A DNA stretch of 34,553 nt from Verrucomicrobiota bacterium (lineage in GTDB: Bacteria; Bacteroidota; Bacteroidia; Chitinophagales; UBA8649): the NCBI GenBank assembly GCA_017853115.1, contig JAFMKE010000009.1:1-34553 (forward strand), given 5' to 3'. Positions 1-10,373 of the stretch are shown in pieces; positions within the stretch are counted from its first letter, which is position 1, and each line of letters opens with the position of its first letter. The notes below the pieces were generated by a model. It did no database searches, was not told where the DNA came from, and saw only the letters and a program-made list of their open reading frames with translations. The position numbers and the translations under genes are program-made.

Positions 1-54
1 GTTGAAACAGAAAATGCTAGTTCATCTAAGCAGTTCGTAGTGAACCACAAGTAG
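1..54 (+). CDS. 3' end of a CDS truncated by the window edge (C-terminus ...VETENASSSKQFVVNHK*)
   Basis: Frame 1 is open from base 1 to a TAG at 52-54 and is followed directly by a strong terminator hairpin (76-109). Product not identifiable. Confidence 0.55.
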   Translation, partial: VETENASSSKQFVVNHK

Positions 55-75
55 AGAGAATTAAATTTAAAAATA

Positions 76-109
76 AAAATGCCCCGATTAAATTGGGGCA
101 TTTTTTTTG
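76..109 (+). terminator. Rho-independent terminator of the truncated upstream gene
   Basis: AAAATGCCCC-gattaaatt-GGGGCATTTT stem followed by a T-run. Confidence 0.85.
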
Positions 110-271
110 TCTATTACTCTAGAAGATTGCTGGTATCAGTCCCTTAATAATCTGCTTGTAATTTGAATGTTTCATCAGTATTGCTCGCTTTAAATTATGC
201 TTAGCCTTAATTTGAATTCAATATCAAAGCTATCTAATCTCTATTCATCTATTCAATGGAAAGAGGCTTAA

Positions 272-742
272 CTATTCTGCTTTTGGTTGTACTTTAACGC
301 CAGTGAATAGTTCCTTCGCTTTGCCAGTTAAAAGGTTAAAGTATGCTTCATCAGTAGCGTCATCTTTATATAGCATGTACACTTCCGATCCATTGTTGTA
401 CACATTGCATAAGGCAAGTTTTTGTCCAGCAGATAAAAATAAGATATGCCCAACTTGATTTTGTGTTCTTGAAGAAGGAGATGCTGCTTGGATAAGGGAA
501 ACAAAAGCTGCTACATTATCTCTGTCCGAAACCGAAAAACTCGCTCCGGAATTATACATCGTGGCTTCAAGCCCATCAGCATTAATGAAAAGCGTATTAA
601 TTTTTTCTCGAGTAAGGAAATACTCCCTTACTTCTAGTTCGGTTGACTTGGCAGTGGTTTCTTTAGTTGAATCCTGATTAGCTTGATTATTGCAAGACAC
701 TAGTGCAAAAAGCACTAGTGCATAAATGAATTTTGTTTGCAT
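272..742 (-). CDS. Small uncharacterised lipoprotein
   Basis: 156 aa; N-terminal MQTKFIYALVLFALVSC resembles a lipoprotein signal peptide with lipobox Cys; starts 10 bp downstream of the rny stop, so probably co-transcribed. Confidence 0.7.
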   Translation of the reverse strand: MQTKFIYALVLFALVSCNNQANQDSTKETTAKSTELEVREYFLTREKINTLFINADGLEATMYNSGASFSVSDRDNVAAFVSLIQAASPSSRTQNQVGHILFLSAGQKLALCNVYNNGSEVYMLYKDDATDEAYFNLLTGKAKELFTGVKVQPKAE

Positions 743-752
743 AAGAAAATAA

Positions 753-2354
753 TTAACGTGCTACGGATACTGAGCGCATTTCTCTAATAACAGTTACCTT
801 CACTTGTCCCGGGTAAGTCATTTCATCCTCAATCTTCTTAGATATTTCAAATGATAACTCTTCAGAGCGCTTATCATCTACCTTTCCACTTTCAACGATT
901 ACACGAAGCTCTCTACCGGCTTGAATAGCATAAGCTTTCTCTACACCTTCATATTCCATCGCAAGCGTTTCGAGTTCTTTAATTCGCTCGAGGTAGCTTT
1001 CCATGATTTCTCTTCTTGCTCCAGGACGAGCACCTGATATAGCATCGCAGGCCTGAATGATTGGAGAAATAGCATAGCGCATTTCAATTTCATCGTGATG
1101 GGCACCCACTGCGTTACATACTGCAGGATGTTCGCCATACTTTTCACATAGCTTCATTCCCAATAATGCGTGAGACAATTCACTTTCTTCATCCGGCACT
1201 TTTCCAATATCATGCAGTAATCCTGCTCGCTTGGCGAGTTTTACATTTAAGCCTAACTCTGCTGCCATGGTAGCGCATAAGTTGGCTGTCTCTCTGGAGT
1301 GTTGTAGTAGATTTTGTCCATAAGACGAACGGAATCGCATACGTCCAACGTAGCGCACTAGTTCTGGATGCATACCCGATATGCCCATATCTATGACGGT
1401 GCGTTCGCCTATCTCCATCAAGTGATCATTCAGTTGTTTCGTAGTTTTTTGTACTACCTCTTCAATTCTTGCTGGGTGGATTCTACCATCAGCGGTAAGT
1501 TTTTGAAGAGACAAACGCGCAATTTCTCTTCGAATAGGGTCATAGCCTGAAATTACTATCGCCTCTGGTGTGTCATCTACAACAATCTCACAGCCCGTAG
1601 CTGCTTCAATAGCTCGAATGTTTCTACCTTCTCTACCGATAATCTGTCCTTTCTGATCATCAGATTCTAAATTGAAAACAGATACTGTATTCTCTATAGC
1701 ATGCTCTGCGGCTGTTCGCTGAATCGTTTGGATGACTATTTTTTTAGCTTCCTTGTTTGCCTTAGCTTTTGCATCATCCATGATTTGTTTGATATGCGAC
1801 ATGGCATCTGTTTCTGCTTCTTTTTTCAAGGTTTCGATTAGCTGTTCTTTAGCGTCAGCAGCAGAAAGGTTAGAAATTTGTTCTAGTTTCTTAACAAACT
1901 CACTATGCTCTTTATCTACCTTTTCTTTCTTGATAGCAATTAATTCCAACTGCTCATTAAGCTCAGTTCGTATCGATTCAATCTCTTTCTCTTTCCGGGA
2001 ATTTTCTTCAATCTTTCTACTAATATTTTTTTGATTGTCTTTGAGTTGTTGTTCCCTTTCTCTAAGTCGTTCGTTGCGCTCGTTTGTTTCTTGTTCGAAT
2101 TGTGCTTTTTTCTGAATAAAATTTTCTTTGGTCTCTAGTATTTTACTTTGCTTAATACTTTCAGACTTGGCCTTCGCTTTTTCAAAGAAAGAGTCCGCTT
2201 CAGTTTTTGCCTTGCTAATAATTAACTCCGCTTCTTTTTTGGCGGCTTCATCGATTTCCTTGGCTTTACTTTTTGTCATTGTTTTGCCTACAATAAAGCC
2301 TGTTGCAAGGCTGCCCAGAGCAGCTATAATTGCAACGGTAATAGTAATTGTCAT
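753..2354 (-). CDS. rny: Ribonuclease Y
   Basis: N-terminal TM segment, long charged coiled coil, KH motif ([17 protein letters not shown]) and HD domain ([19 protein letters not shown]...[12 protein letters not shown]). Confidence 0.96.
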   Translation of the reverse strand: MTITITVAIIAALGSLATGFIVGKTMTKSKAKEIDEAAKKEAELIISKAKTEADSFFEKAKAKSESIKQSKILETKENFIQKKAQFEQETNERNERLREREQQLKDNQKNISRKIEENSRKEKEIESIRTELNEQLELIAIKKEKVDKEHSEFVKKLEQISNLSAADAKEQLIETLKKEAETDAMSHIKQIMDDAKAKANKEAKKIVIQTIQRTAAEHAIENTVSVFNLESDDQKGQIIGREGRNIRAIEAATGCEIVVDDTPEAIVISGYDPIRREIARLSLQKLTADGRIHPARIEEVVQKTTKQLNDHLMEIGERTVIDMGISGMHPELVRYVGRMRFRSSYGQNLLQHSRETANLCATMAAELGLNVKLAKRAGLLHDIGKVPDEESELSHALLGMKLCEKYGEHPAVCNAVGAHHDEIEMRYAISPIIQACDAISGARPGARREIMESYLERIKELETLAMEYEGVEKAYAIQAGRELRVIVESGKVDDKRSEELSFEISKKIEDEMTYPGQVKVTVIREMRSVSVAR

Positions 2355-2415
2355 TGTACTTTATTTAAAAGTTAAAAAATAAAGTAAGAGAAAAGACTAA
2401 GGGAAAGGCGCAGTA

Positions 2416-2709
2416 TTAAGGCTTGAGTGTGTTTTCTAATTTGGAAAGTTCCTCTTCAAAATGAGAACTCTCGTCTTTAGTTTTTTTTTGATTTTCAATA
2501 TGCTGAACCGCGTACATTAACGCACTCATGGCCAAGTAATCCTGTTTGTCTTTCGCGGCATATACTTGCTGATATTGCTTAACTTTTTCATTGATTTCAC
2601 GCGCAGCACTACGTACATCTTCTTCTTCGCTCTTCTTAATTTTTAAGGGGTAAGGGCGATCTGCAATAATCACATTGATGTTTATAATGTCTGCTGTATT
2701 TTCACTCAT
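2416..2709 (-). CDS. zapA: Cell division protein ZapA
   Basis: 97 aa; ININVIIADRPYPLKIKKSEEEDVRSAAREINEKVKQYQ is ZapA-like; sits between pheT and rny. Confidence 0.85.
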   Translation of the reverse strand: MSENTADIININVIIADRPYPLKIKKSEEEDVRSAAREINEKVKQYQQVYAAKDKQDYLAMSALMYAVQHIENQKKTKDESSHFEEELSKLENTLKP

Positions 2710-2711
2710 TT

Positions 2712-3008
2712 TTACTCGTTAAGCAAGGCAATACACCGGTCGATTTCCTTTATATAGTCGTTTATCTTACGTTTTAATTCTGTTGTTTCTTGTGGTTTTT
2801 CATCTCCACTGATGCTTTTTGCTAATTTAAGCGTTTGAATTTTTTGCGTCAAGTCCTCAATTGCTTTGTTTTTATCCTCGAGTTCTTTCTTCATGGCTAA
2901 ATTAATACTATTCAAATCATTTTTATCATTTTTGAGGCGTGCATTTTCTTCAAGTAACTCCTTTACTTGGTTGTGAATGACTATTAATCTAGACGCATAA
3001 CTGCTCAT
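2712..3008 (-). CDS. Small coiled-coil protein (possible ZapB-like partner)
   Basis: 98 aa, heptad-rich; start overlaps the pheT stop (TGATG); 2 bp gap to zapA. Confidence 0.7.
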   Translation of the reverse strand: MSSYASRLIVIHNQVKELLEENARLKNDKNDLNSINLAMKKELEDKNKAIEDLTQKIQTLKLAKSISGDEKPQETTELKRKINDYIKEIDRCIALLNE

Positions 3009-5401
3009 CAGCTTCGTATTGTTGCATTAAACTCATTTTCAATCACACGTATAATTTTTTGCATCGTGTGATCAATTTCTTTATCTGTTAAGGTTTTTTC
3101 TCTATCGAGTAACTGAAAGTTTAAGGCATATGATTTTTTGTTTGTGCCTACTTTTTCTTCACTTCGGAAAACATCAAACAAGTTTACTTCTTTCAATAGC
3201 TTACCAGAATGGGCGTGAATCTTGGCACGCAAAGCCTCAAATTCGATACTTTCGTCCAATACTACAGCGAGATCTCGGCTTACCTTTGGAAACTTTGGTA
3301 TTAATTCAAATCGAATCGAATCGTTAGAGAGTAGCTCAATAATTTTGTCTAAGTGGAATGTCGCCATATGAACATCTTGATTGATGTCAAAAGCCTCAGT
3401 TTCTGATTCTTTCAGTGTTCTTAACTCAACCAACACTTCTTTTAGGTAAGAATATTTTAATGAATCCTCATTGCTTTCTATCTCTAATTTTTGAAGTTTG
3501 AAATGCTTAAGCAAGGCATCAATTATTCCTTTTAAATGAAATATGCTCGACTTTTCTTTCTTATTAAACCAGTTTGATTCCAATACATCACCCGAGTAAT
3601 AAATTGCAAGAAACTCTTCCTGACTTAAATCCGCTTTGTAGGTGTGCCCAAACTCGAAAAATTTCAACAAATCTAGTTTTCGATTGATATTGTGCTGAAT
3701 TACCTGTAAAGCCTCAGCCACTAATGAAGGCCGCATACAGTCAAGTTCAGAAGTCATGCTGTTTTGGAGCATAACCAGATCTTCCTTTCGCTCGTAATAG
3801 TTGGATTGACTGATTGAGTTAGTCATGATTTCGGAGAATCCAAAGCCATTCAAAACATGCGCTATTTTTTCCTTGAATTCATGTTTGTTGATCCCCTCAT
3901 GAAATGAAAGGGTTGATTTCACCATGGATGGAACCGTAATATGGTTAAACCCATAGATTCTCATGACTTCTTCGATTACATCAGCTTCCCTTGTAACATC
4001 TGCGCGCGAATATGGACTTAAGAGAAGAATTTCTTCCTCACTGCTCTCAAGAATTTCAAAATCCAAGTCTTGCAAGATCGCTTTCGCTTGATTTAAAGAA
4101 AAATCATGACCAGATAAAGTTCGAAGCCTACTTAAGCGCAAAGTGATTTTCACTTTCTCCATTTTTTTCGGGTATTCATCAATCCACCGACTGGCTACTT
4201 GAGCGCCAGCAAGTTCTTCCATCAACTGCACTGCACGTTTTAACGCTGGAATGACCATAGAAATATCTGCCCCTTTCTCATACCGTTGAGCAGCATCAGT
4301 TCTCAAGCCATGATGAGTGGAGGTTTTCCGGATACTTGCGCTATCAAAATAAGCACTTTCTAAGAAGATGGCTTTTGTCGATGGCTTAACTCCTGAATCT
4401 GCACCGCCAAAAACTCCCGCCATACACATCGCTTCGCTGGCGTTACATATCATTAAATCATTAGCGCTTAGCTTTCTTTCTACTTTGTCAAGGGTTATGA
4501 ATGAGCTTCCCTCCTGCATATTTTTTACACGAATCTCATGCTGTGGGATCGCTTCCAAATCAAAGGCATGCAAGGCTTGTCCAAATTCTTTCAAAACATA
4601 GTTTGTAATATCAACTACGTTGTTGATTGGTCGAATTCCAATGGCTAATAATTTGTTTTTTAACCAATCCGGCGATTCTGCTATATTTAGGTTCTTTAAA
4701 ACGACTCCAGCATAACGAGGGCAAGACTCTGTATTTTCAATGTGTACAGTAAAATCTATTTCATTGCCTGAACTGTGCACTTTCACCTCAGGAGTTTTCA
4801 CCTGAAGTTTTTCCTTATTGTGTGCATTCAGTGCAGCAGCGATATCTTTAGCTATGCCAATGTGTCCCATGGCGTCCGTTCGATTGGGCGTTAAGCCAAT
4901 TTCGAAAACAAAGTCTTCCTGGATGTTATATAACTCGCTAACTTTCGTACCAATAGGAACAGAGGCATCTAGAACCATAATACCTTCATGGTCTGTGCCC
5001 AAACCTATTTCATCTTCGGCGCAAATCATACCTTCGGAAAGTTCTCCGCGAAGTTTAGCTTTATTAATTTTAAAAGGCTCACCGTTTGTTGGATGAATGG
5101 TTGTTCCAACGGTTGCCACAACTACTTTTTGACCCACATCCAAATTACTTGCTCCGCAAACAATATTTAATGGGGCCTCACCACCCACATTTACTTGGGC
5201 AACAGAAAGTCTGTCGGCATTGGGGTGTTTTTTCTTACTCAAAACCTCGCCAACTACTAAACCTTTTAGACCACCAGGGATGGATGAGAAGGTTTCAATG
5301 TGCTCAACCTCTAAGCCTGTATTGGTCAATATTTCTCCGAGCTCTTCGGGAGTATGATTGATATCCAGTAGTTCTTTTAACCAGTTGTATGATGCCTTCA
5401 T
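3008..5401 (-). CDS. pheT: Phenylalanine--tRNA ligase beta subunit
   Basis: 797 aa; MKASYNWLKELLDINHTPEELGEILTNTGLEVE start, tRNA-binding EMAP-like domain, B3/B4, B5 and FDX-ACB-like C-terminus. Confidence 0.97.
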   Translation of the reverse strand: MKASYNWLKELLDINHTPEELGEILTNTGLEVEHIETFSSIPGGLKGLVVGEVLSKKKHPNADRLSVAQVNVGGEAPLNIVCGASNLDVGQKVVVATVGTTIHPTNGEPFKINKAKLRGELSEGMICAEDEIGLGTDHEGIMVLDASVPIGTKVSELYNIQEDFVFEIGLTPNRTDAMGHIGIAKDIAAALNAHNKEKLQVKTPEVKVHSSGNEIDFTVHIENTESCPRYAGVVLKNLNIAESPDWLKNKLLAIGIRPINNVVDITNYVLKEFGQALHAFDLEAIPQHEIRVKNMQEGSSFITLDKVERKLSANDLMICNASEAMCMAGVFGGADSGVKPSTKAIFLESAYFDSASIRKTSTHHGLRTDAAQRYEKGADISMVIPALKRAVQLMEELAGAQVASRWIDEYPKKMEKVKITLRLSRLRTLSGHDFSLNQAKAILQDLDFEILESSEEEILLLSPYSRADVTREADVIEEVMRIYGFNHITVPSMVKSTLSFHEGINKHEFKEKIAHVLNGFGFSEIMTNSISQSNYYERKEDLVMLQNSMTSELDCMRPSLVAEALQVIQHNINRKLDLLKFFEFGHTYKADLSQEEFLAIYYSGDVLESNWFNKKEKSSIFHLKGIIDALLKHFKLQKLEIESNEDSLKYSYLKEVLVELRTLKESETEAFDINQDVHMATFHLDKIIELLSNDSIRFELIPKFPKVSRDLAVVLDESIEFEALRAKIHAHSGKLLKEVNLFDVFRSEEKVGTNKKSYALNFQLLDREKTLTDKEIDHTMQKIIRVIENEFNATIRS

Positions 5402-5418
5402 CGACTTAAATACTTTCT

Positions 5419-6285
5419 TTAAGGAATAATTTCGACCATGGTTGCCGTTTCGATATCATCATTATCTAAACGAATGAAGGCCACAATATACATATGATTC
5501 ATAACCCAGATTTCATCCGAGTCATAATCATCGATATCTATTTCAAACTCTTTGATAATTACTGTGTTAGCCGAGATGTCCGTTCCCACGCTCGTACCAA
5601 TCACTGGCGTGATGGATTTTCTTAGTACAAACTCATGCTCGTAATTGCTATCTTTTACGCTGCCGTCAAGTTGTTCGGCAATAATCTCACTTTCAGTGAG
5701 GTAAAAACCCATATTGTGGCTCGGGGCATCGGCATTATAGCTTAGCGTAATTCTGTAACGAACCGTCCGTTCTGCTTCATCGGCACTTACAATCTCAAGA
5801 TTCATGTCAACAAATGAAGCCAATGCTAACTCATCATCAACCAATCCCTCCCAAGTCGCGGGTGCTTGTTGTAATCGAATTCCTCCAATAATTTTCCGAT
5901 TGATAAATGTCGAGGGTTTGATTCCCACGGGTCCGAGTGATGCCGCTAATTCATTGGCATCGGCATTCCGCAAATCCTGATCATTGCCATAGGGCAGTGC
6001 GAGAAAATCGCTATGAACTGTAACGGGAACAAATCGGTCTCCAAGCGTAGCATACAGGTCATTAGTAACTGCATTGCCCAGTGGGCAATTGGAGCAACGC
6101 ACACCCGAGAATTCCTCAAAAAGAACATTCTTATTGACAGCAGCAATGGGTGTTGTTGAAATATATGTAGTATCTACCAAGGTTTCTTGGTCTTCCTCAA
6201 AATTAATAAATGGCCCTTCTTCCTCACACGCATAGAGAAAGAGCGCAAGGCCAACAAAAAAGAATATTTTTTTCATCATTTCCAT
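5419..6285 (-). CDS. Omp28-related outer membrane lipoprotein with thioredoxin-like CxxC
   Basis: Lipoprotein signal (FFFVGLALFLYAC); VLFEEFSGVRCSNCPLGN motif typical of Omp28-related proteins. Confidence 0.75.
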   Translation of the reverse strand: MEMMKKIFFFVGLALFLYACEEEGPFINFEEDQETLVDTTYISTTPIAAVNKNVLFEEFSGVRCSNCPLGNAVTNDLYATLGDRFVPVTVHSDFLALPYGNDQDLRNADANELAASLGPVGIKPSTFINRKIIGGIRLQQAPATWEGLVDDELALASFVDMNLEIVSADEAERTVRYRITLSYNADAPSHNMGFYLTESEIIAEQLDGSVKDSNYEHEFVLRKSITPVIGTSVGTDISANTVIIKEFEIDIDDYDSDEIWVMNHMYIVAFIRLDNDDIETATMVEIIP

Positions 6286-6288
6286 TTT

Positions 6289-7938
6289 TTAAAAGCTAGT
6301 ATTTAGTCCAGCTCTTACACCATTAAACGCGGGTTCCAGTCTACAAATTCCTCCAGTACACACGATTCCTTCAACTTGTCGTACGTAAGATATAAAAAAT
6401 CGATGAGGCCCTTCTGTGTAAGAAGTGTAAACCGAATAATAGTGTTCATTTTTACTTGATTTGTTTGGGCCTGGTTTAAAGTTCCACATGTCCGAAACGG
6501 AAAGGGAGAATTTAGGTGCAACATTAAATTCAACTAAAGCATAGAGCCACTGACCAAAGTCGCGTTGAGCGCTTTGATACTGTCCTTCAAATCGGATAGA
6601 TTTTTTGCGGTCAATTTTGTAAGTTAATTCAATAAAGGGCGAGAAAACCTGTACATCGGTTGGCAGGTTTGCAGGTCCTTCGTAGAATTCTTGATTGTAC
6701 TGAACAAACTGAATTCCTAGTAATGATTTTACTTTCTTACTTATCTTCCATTCGTTGTCAAAGTATATTTCTCTAAAAAGATTGTCTGCCGCGTAGGTCT
6801 CTAAATCAATGGTATTGCGATGAATTTCTGAGAAGCTAAAATTAAAAGTGATTCCCTTCTTTGGGGTGAAAGTTCCGTCGAGGGAAAAAGCCGTTTCTTC
6901 AATTTCTTGCGATGCTGGCTGGTATCGAGCAGGCAAACGTAAGGAATTTTGTCTGTTGGTTGGTGGAATAAAGTTTAGTGCTCCATTAATCAGCGTTTCG
7001 TTATCCTCCGGAGAAGTTCTAAATTGGAAATTGTCAGTTCTTTTAAACTGCCCTGTAATTCCGAATCCTTTTTTTGAATAGGTAAGACTGGTGTAAACGA
7101 TATTTCCAGGTTTATCCGCATAAACCACAAACAAGGGATCAACAACTGATCTATTCAAAGGATCGTTAATTGCTTCACGTGTTTTGAACGCCCCTTCGAT
7201 AAACCAAGTGAAATTGCCTACATTCAACCGGTTGTATAGGGAGAAAAGGTAGGTGTTGTATTTCGGAACGAATCGGTCAGCTAACTCATAGCTATTGATC
7301 ACATTGGCTATGATGGACATTGATTCTTCATCAATGGTTCGGTTTACAATTGCTGCACCAGGTGTTAAGCTAACTTTATCACCTAAAGGGATGTATCCTT
7401 CAGCATTAATTCCTTTAATAATTGGTTTATAAAAACTCAGCCGGTTTTTTCGAACACCTACAAAGGCTTTAGCAAACCAATTGTCATTGAATTCATATTT
7501 CGCTCGAACACCAAATATAGCATTATCAATACCCAAAAATCTATTTTCAAATGCCCGGAAAGTAATGCCACTGCCAAACTGGTCGTAAAAATGACCACCT
7601 GTAAGTGTTAACTTGTGAAAATCTTTTTCGATAAACCACCGACCAACACCAAAATCTGTGTAGGCATCGTCATTGGGATTGTGAAATCGCGAGTTTAAAA
7701 ACATGTCTAGGCGAACACCCGTGCGGAAGCCCCAGTCTTCATTGGTGTAATTTAAAGATAGCCAGCTATCAGCCGAAGACTTTAAATCATCATAATGATT
7801 CGTTCCAGAAGCTCCAATTGTACTGTCCTTGACGTAATAGTCGTTTCTTAGCTCTAAATCTCCTGAAATGTAACCTTGAGCAAATACTGTGGGCCATATT
7901 GCAATAAGAAAAATTGCAATGGTGAATAATTTTTTCAT
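6289..7938 (-). CDS. DUF6029-like outer-membrane beta-barrel protein
   Basis: 549 aa; signal peptide MKKLFTIAIFLIAIWPTVFAQ; alternating aromatic beta-strands; C-terminal aromatic (RAGLNTSF) typical of outer-membrane barrels; 3 bp from the Omp28-like gene. Confidence 0.7.
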   Translation of the reverse strand: MKKLFTIAIFLIAIWPTVFAQGYISGDLELRNDYYVKDSTIGASGTNHYDDLKSSADSWLSLNYTNEDWGFRTGVRLDMFLNSRFHNPNDDAYTDFGVGRWFIEKDFHKLTLTGGHFYDQFGSGITFRAFENRFLGIDNAIFGVRAKYEFNDNWFAKAFVGVRKNRLSFYKPIIKGINAEGYIPLGDKVSLTPGAAIVNRTIDEESMSIIANVINSYELADRFVPKYNTYLFSLYNRLNVGNFTWFIEGAFKTREAINDPLNRSVVDPLFVVYADKPGNIVYTSLTYSKKGFGITGQFKRTDNFQFRTSPEDNETLINGALNFIPPTNRQNSLRLPARYQPASQEIEETAFSLDGTFTPKKGITFNFSFSEIHRNTIDLETYAADNLFREIYFDNEWKISKKVKSLLGIQFVQYNQEFYEGPANLPTDVQVFSPFIELTYKIDRKKSIRFEGQYQSAQRDFGQWLYALVEFNVAPKFSLSVSDMWNFKPGPNKSSKNEHYYSVYTSYTEGPHRFFISYVRQVEGIVCTGGICRLEPAFNGVRAGLNTSF

Positions 7939-8055
7939 TAAATCGGGTTAATTAGCCCGTAAATTTAAGATATTAGCTTCGATAACAAAAGAAAACCCAT
8001 AATATTCTAAACTGGCATAATGATTGTCATGTCAACAGCAAATAATCATCTATTT

Positions 8056-8586
8056 ATGAAAACATATTTCAAATTAATATTCGCTTTTAGCCTGTCTTTA
8101 TTGTTCACTTTTAGCATGCATGCCCAGGATGGAGCTGCTAAAAAGATTTTTTCTGAAAAGCAACTGCCCGACTTAAGTTTAAATGATATGTACGGTAAAA
8201 AGGTTAATGTCGCTGATTACGGTGACAATGGAAAGATTACTGTACTTAGTTTTTGGGCGACATGGTGTTCGCCTTGTAAAAAGGAGTTAAATAATATTTC
8301 CTATATGTATGAAGATTGGCAAGATGATTACGACATGGAGCTAGTAGCTATTTCTATTGATGATGTTCGAAATGTGTCGAAAGTAAAAACTTATGTTGAC
8401 GGCCAAGCGTGGGATTATGATGTATTGTTGGATACCAATGAAGATTTAAAGCGTATGATGAATTTTCAAACGGTACCTTACACTGTGTTGGTAGATCAAA
8501 AAGGTAATATTGTATACACCCATTCAGGTTATGTGGAGGGTGATGAATACATTTTAGAAGATCATATTAAGGAATTGATTGATTAG
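8056..8586 (+). CDS. TlpA-family thioredoxin-like protein
   Basis: FWATWCSPCKKEL active site. The ORF opens at 8020, but the signal peptide (MKTYFKLIFAFSLSLLFTFSMHAQ) points to a start at 8056. Confidence 0.88.
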   Translation: MKTYFKLIFAFSLSLLFTFSMHAQDGAAKKIFSEKQLPDLSLNDMYGKKVNVADYGDNGKITVLSFWATWCSPCKKELNNISYMYEDWQDDYDMELVAISIDDVRNVSKVKTYVDGQAWDYDVLLDTNEDLKRMMNFQTVPYTVLVDQKGNIVYTHSGYVEGDEYILEDHIKELID

Positions 8587-8606
8587 TTTTTTGTTTTAAG
8601 ATTTTG

Positions 8607-8645
8607 AAGGCTCGAGCGGTATACCACTCGAGCCTTTTCTTTTTA
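8607..8645 (+). terminator. Rho-independent terminator after the TlpA-like gene
   Basis: 10-bp stem AAGGCTCGAG-cggtatacca-CTCGAGCCTT followed by TTCTTTTT. Confidence 0.85.
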
Positions 8646-8693
8646 GCTATTATCCTTGTAAAAGGAGTCACAAAAAAAGTGTATTGTAAACCG

Positions 8694-8701
8694 TATCTTT
8701 G
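8694..8701 (+). promoter_or_regulatory. Bacteroidota-type -7 element (TATCTTTG) of pruA
   Basis: TATCTTTGCAGTTC located 27 bp before ATG 8729; no obvious -33 element seen. Confidence 0.6.
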
Positions 8702-8728
8702 CAGTTCAAACAAAATCAAAGAAAAATT

Positions 8729-10354
8729 ATGGCCAATGCATTTTATAACGTTCCTGCGCCTGCTAACGAACCCGTAAAAGCATACGCACCAGGAAGTGTA
8801 GAAAGAATAAGTATTGAAAAGACCCTAAAAGATATGAAAAGTAGAACCATTGATGTCCCGATGGTTATAGGTGGTCAAGAAATACATACGGATACTAAAA
8901 TTGAAATGCGTCCACCCCATGAGCGTAAGCATTTGTTAGGGACCTATTCCAAAGGAGATGCCAACCATGTACAAATGGCCATTGAGGCTGCATTAGCAGC
9001 TAAGCCTAAATGGGAGGCTTTACCATGGGAAGAAAAAGCTGCTATCTTTTTGAAAGCGGCTGATTTATTGGCAGGCCCGTACCGAGATATCTTAAATGCC
9101 TCCACCATGTTGGCTCAAAGCAAGAATGTCATGCAGGCTGAGATAGATGCTGCTTGTGAGTTGATCGACTTCTTTAAGTTCAATGTGCAGTACATGACTG
9201 ATTTATACAAAGAGCAACCAGCGTCTAATCCAGGTATGTGGAATCGATTAGAATATCGTCCATTGGAAGGATTTGTTTTTGCGGTTACCCCTTTCAATTT
9301 CACTTCGATATGTGCCAATTTATGTGCTTCACCAGCCATGATGGGTAATACTATTGTTTGGAAGCCGAGCGAAACGCAGGTTTATTCAGCACACTTTATC
9401 ATGAAATTATTTAAAGAAGCGGGATTGCCGGATGGTGTTATTAATATGGTAATTACCGATGGCCCTGTTGCAGGTGATGTTTGTTTCGCTCATCCTGATT
9501 TTGCCGGTATTCACTTTACAGGTTCAACGGGAACTTTCCAATTCATGTGGAAGACGATAGGTGAAAATATTGCTAATTACAAAACGTACCCAAGAATCGT
9601 AGGTGAGACCGGAGGTAAGGATTTTGTGGTAGCACATAAAAGTGCCATTCCATCCCAAGTAGCTACTGCTTTATCAAGAGGAGCTTTTGAATATCAAGGA
9701 CAAAAATGTTCGGCTGCTTCTAGAGCCTACATCCCAAATAATATTTGGCCAGAGGTAGAAAAGCAATTGAAAGCTGACCTCGCCTCATTTAAGATGGGTA
9801 AAGTGGACGATTTTGGCAATTTTGTAAATGCGGTGATCGATGAGCGTTCATTCGATAAAATTACCAGGTACATAGCTGAAGCGAAAAATGACTCTCGCGC
9901 AACAATTATAGCGGGAGGTAATTATGACAAAACAGAAGGTTTCTTCATTGAACCAACGGTAATTGTTACAAGTGACCCAAATTACACGACGATGTGTGAA
10001 GAATTGTTCGGTCCTGTATTGACCATCTTTGTATATGATGCCGATAAGTGGATTGAAACGCTTAAACTTGTGGATTCCACATCTCCTTATGCCTTAACTG
10101 GCGCAGTGTTTAGTCAGGATCGATATGCTTTGAAAGAAGCGGATGAATTGTTGAAGCACGCAGCAGGTAATTTCTATATAAATGATAAACCAACCGGCGC
10201 TGTTGTGGGCCAACAACCATTTGGTGGTGCAAGAGCTAGTGGAACCAATGATAAAGCGGGATCTAAGCATAATTTATTGCGTTGGGTAAGTATGCGAACA
10301 ATTAAAGAGACCTTTGTTCCGGCTGAGGATTATCGTTACCCTTTCTTAGGCTAA
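8729..10354 (+). CDS. pruA: L-glutamate gamma-semialdehyde (1-pyrroline-5-carboxylate) dehydrogenase
   Basis: Aldehyde dehydrogenase family; IVGETGGKDFVVAHKSA, FEYQGQKCSAASRAYIP, QQPFGGARASGTNDKAGS. The ORF track begins at a TTG (8699) inside the promoter; ATG 8729 is preferred. Confidence 0.93.
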   Translation: MANAFYNVPAPANEPVKAYAPGSVERISIEKTLKDMKSRTIDVPMVIGGQEIHTDTKIEMRPPHERKHLLGTYSKGDANHVQMAIEAALAAKPKWEALPWEEKAAIFLKAADLLAGPYRDILNASTMLAQSKNVMQAEIDAACELIDFFKFNVQYMTDLYKEQPASNPGMWNRLEYRPLEGFVFAVTPFNFTSICANLCASPAMMGNTIVWKPSETQVYSAHFIMKLFKEAGLPDGVINMVITDGPVAGDVCFAHPDFAGIHFTGSTGTFQFMWKTIGENIANYKTYPRIVGETGGKDFVVAHKSAIPSQVATALSRGAFEYQGQKCSAASRAYIPNNIWPEVEKQLKADLASFKMGKVDDFGNFVNAVIDERSFDKITRYIAEAKNDSRATIIAGGNYDKTEGFFIEPTVIVTSDPNYTTMCEELFGPVLTIFVYDADKWIETLKLVDSTSPYALTGAVFSQDRYALKEADELLKHAAGNFYINDKPTGAVVGQQPFGGARASGTNDKAGSKHNLLRWVSMRTIKETFVPAEDYRYPFLG

Positions 10355-10373
10355 TATTCGTTTCAAGGATAGT

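Noticed and set aside
1368-2382. ORFs on the + strand (1368-1550, 1732-2034, 2128-2382) opposite rny
   Set aside because: Antisense to a clearly conserved coding gene; compositions are typical of reverse-complement shadow ORFs.
4368-5361. Overlapping + strand ORFs opposite pheT (4368, 4818, 4988, 5086)
   Set aside because: Shadow ORFs of pheT; no recognisable domains or start context.
7943-7960. Small hairpin (CGGGTTAATTAGCCCG) before the DUF6029-like start
   Set aside because: About 5-6 bp including a wobble pair; too weak to call regulatory.
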